Source: JAMOAD01 sp023621955 (GTDB lineage Bacteria > Acidobacteriota > Aminicenantia > JAMOAD01). From it: DNA of 5,577 nt. The notes under the pieces are model-generated. The model saw nothing but the letters and a program-made list of their open reading frames with translations. It had not been told where the DNA came from and ran no database searches. Positions 5,188 to 5,577 of this stretch are shown here, piece after piece. Every line of letters begins with the position of its first letter. Within the stretch, counting starts at the first letter, position 1. The translations under genes were made by a program, and so were the position numbers. The DNA lies in NCBI GenBank assembly GCA_035403085.1, contig DAONEM010000065.1:1-5577 (forward strand). The letters run 5' to 3'.

Positions 5188-5577
5188 CTAGCGCCTTTCC
5201 CCTTCGCTCCTTTCCGGTCTAAAGCCGTTTTCCTCTTCTATGCCGTAGAGTCGGCCCAGATCCGCCGTGTAAAGGGTGGTCCCGTTGTAGGCGGAGCGAT
5301 CCTTCTCCCAACACAGGGCGGCCACACAGCGCCCGACGAAGAGGGGAGATTCGGATCCGGAGAGATCGATTGACGGATCGAAGGAGGCCGCGGCCACCAT
5401 CCCCTCCGTTCGTACCACACCGGGGTAGAGGGAGAGGGAGCAGACGTTGAAGGGAGCCAGCTCGTGGGCCATATCGGCGGAGAGTTTGTCGATGGCCCCT
5501 TGCCGAACCCCGTAGACCACGTTGTTCATGTAGTGACGGCTGCCGTAGTAGGAGATGTTCACCATGAGGCCCTCCCC
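5188..5577 (-). CDS. Short-chain dehydrogenase/reductase (DHRS1-like), C-terminal part, with Gln at the catalytic Lys position (partial)
   Basis: The reading frame is open to the window edge, so the N-terminal Rossmann half is missing; a Met at 5565-5563 is internal. The visible part covers the catalytic and C-terminal regions of a classical SDR: NISYYGS with the likely catalytic Ser, VVYGVRQGAIDKLSADMAHEL with the catalytic Tyr (codon 5514-5512), SLYPGVVRTE after the next strand, then SPLFVGRCVAAL and GTTLYTADLGRLYGI near the end. The pattern is closest, from memory, to the DHRS1-like group (YGVGKAA.DKLAAD.A.EL). SDRs normally have YxxxK, where Lys binds the nicotinamide ribose and lowers the Tyr pKa; here the fifth position is CAA, Gln (5502-5500). 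The substrate is unknown. The gene lies upstream of, and on the same strand as, the helical-repeat protein. Confidence 0.85.
   Translation of the reverse strand, partial: GEGLMVNISYYGSRHYMNNVVYGVRQGAIDKLSADMAHELAPFNVCSLSLYPGVVRTEGMVAAASFDPSIDLSGSESPLFVGRCVAALCWEKDRSAYNGTTLYTADLGRLYGIEEENGFRPERSEGERR

Overview
The window looks like an ordinary chromosomal stretch of a moderately GC-rich (roughly 60%), densely coded bacterium. Synonymous codons end mostly in C or G, and strong AAGGAGG ribosome binding sites precede two genes. A ferredoxin-linked disulfide reductase carrying a rubredoxin domain suggests an anaerobe or microaerophile that uses reduced ferredoxin. Two Sec-type signal peptides suggest substantial export, probably in a Gram-negative type of cell. 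Synergistota or an Acidobacteriota/Holophagae-like lineage would fit, but the sequence alone does not settle the taxonomy. There are no rRNAs, tRNAs, CRISPR arrays, insertion sequences or phage genes.

Layout, left to right. (1) Positions 1-577 (+) hold a thiol-redox pair: the last codons of a probable glutaredoxin/NrdH-like protein overlap by ATGA with a ferredoxin:thioredoxin (disulfide) reductase catalytic subunit that has a C-terminal rubredoxin-like domain. Electrons would run ferredoxin, rubredoxin iron, [4Fe-4S] active site, glutaredoxin/thioredoxin-like partner. (2) After 77 bases with short repeats and palindromes comes a 12-helix membrane protein (655-1989, +) that resembles the ANKH (progressive ankylosis) branch of the MATE/MOP superfamily. 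(3) A sigma70-like promoter candidate precedes an exported thioredoxin-like protein with a WCPHC site and a TPR-like tail (2056-2889, +). It is followed 18 bases later by a cationic-amino-acid-type APC permease (2908-4365, +). (4) A perfect 15-bp hairpin separates this from two convergent minus-strand genes: an exported, cysteine-free helical protein built from two copies of a His-bearing module (4419-5141), and an upstream short-chain dehydrogenase cut by the window edge (5188-5577) whose catalytic Lys position reads Gln.

No unmistakable new system is visible. The points most worth following are the duplicated HX7H module protein, the YxxxQ dehydrogenase, the rubredoxin-fused disulfide reductase with its glutaredoxin neighbour, and the bacterial ANKH-like transporter. 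All family assignments were made by reading motifs from memory; no database search was run.
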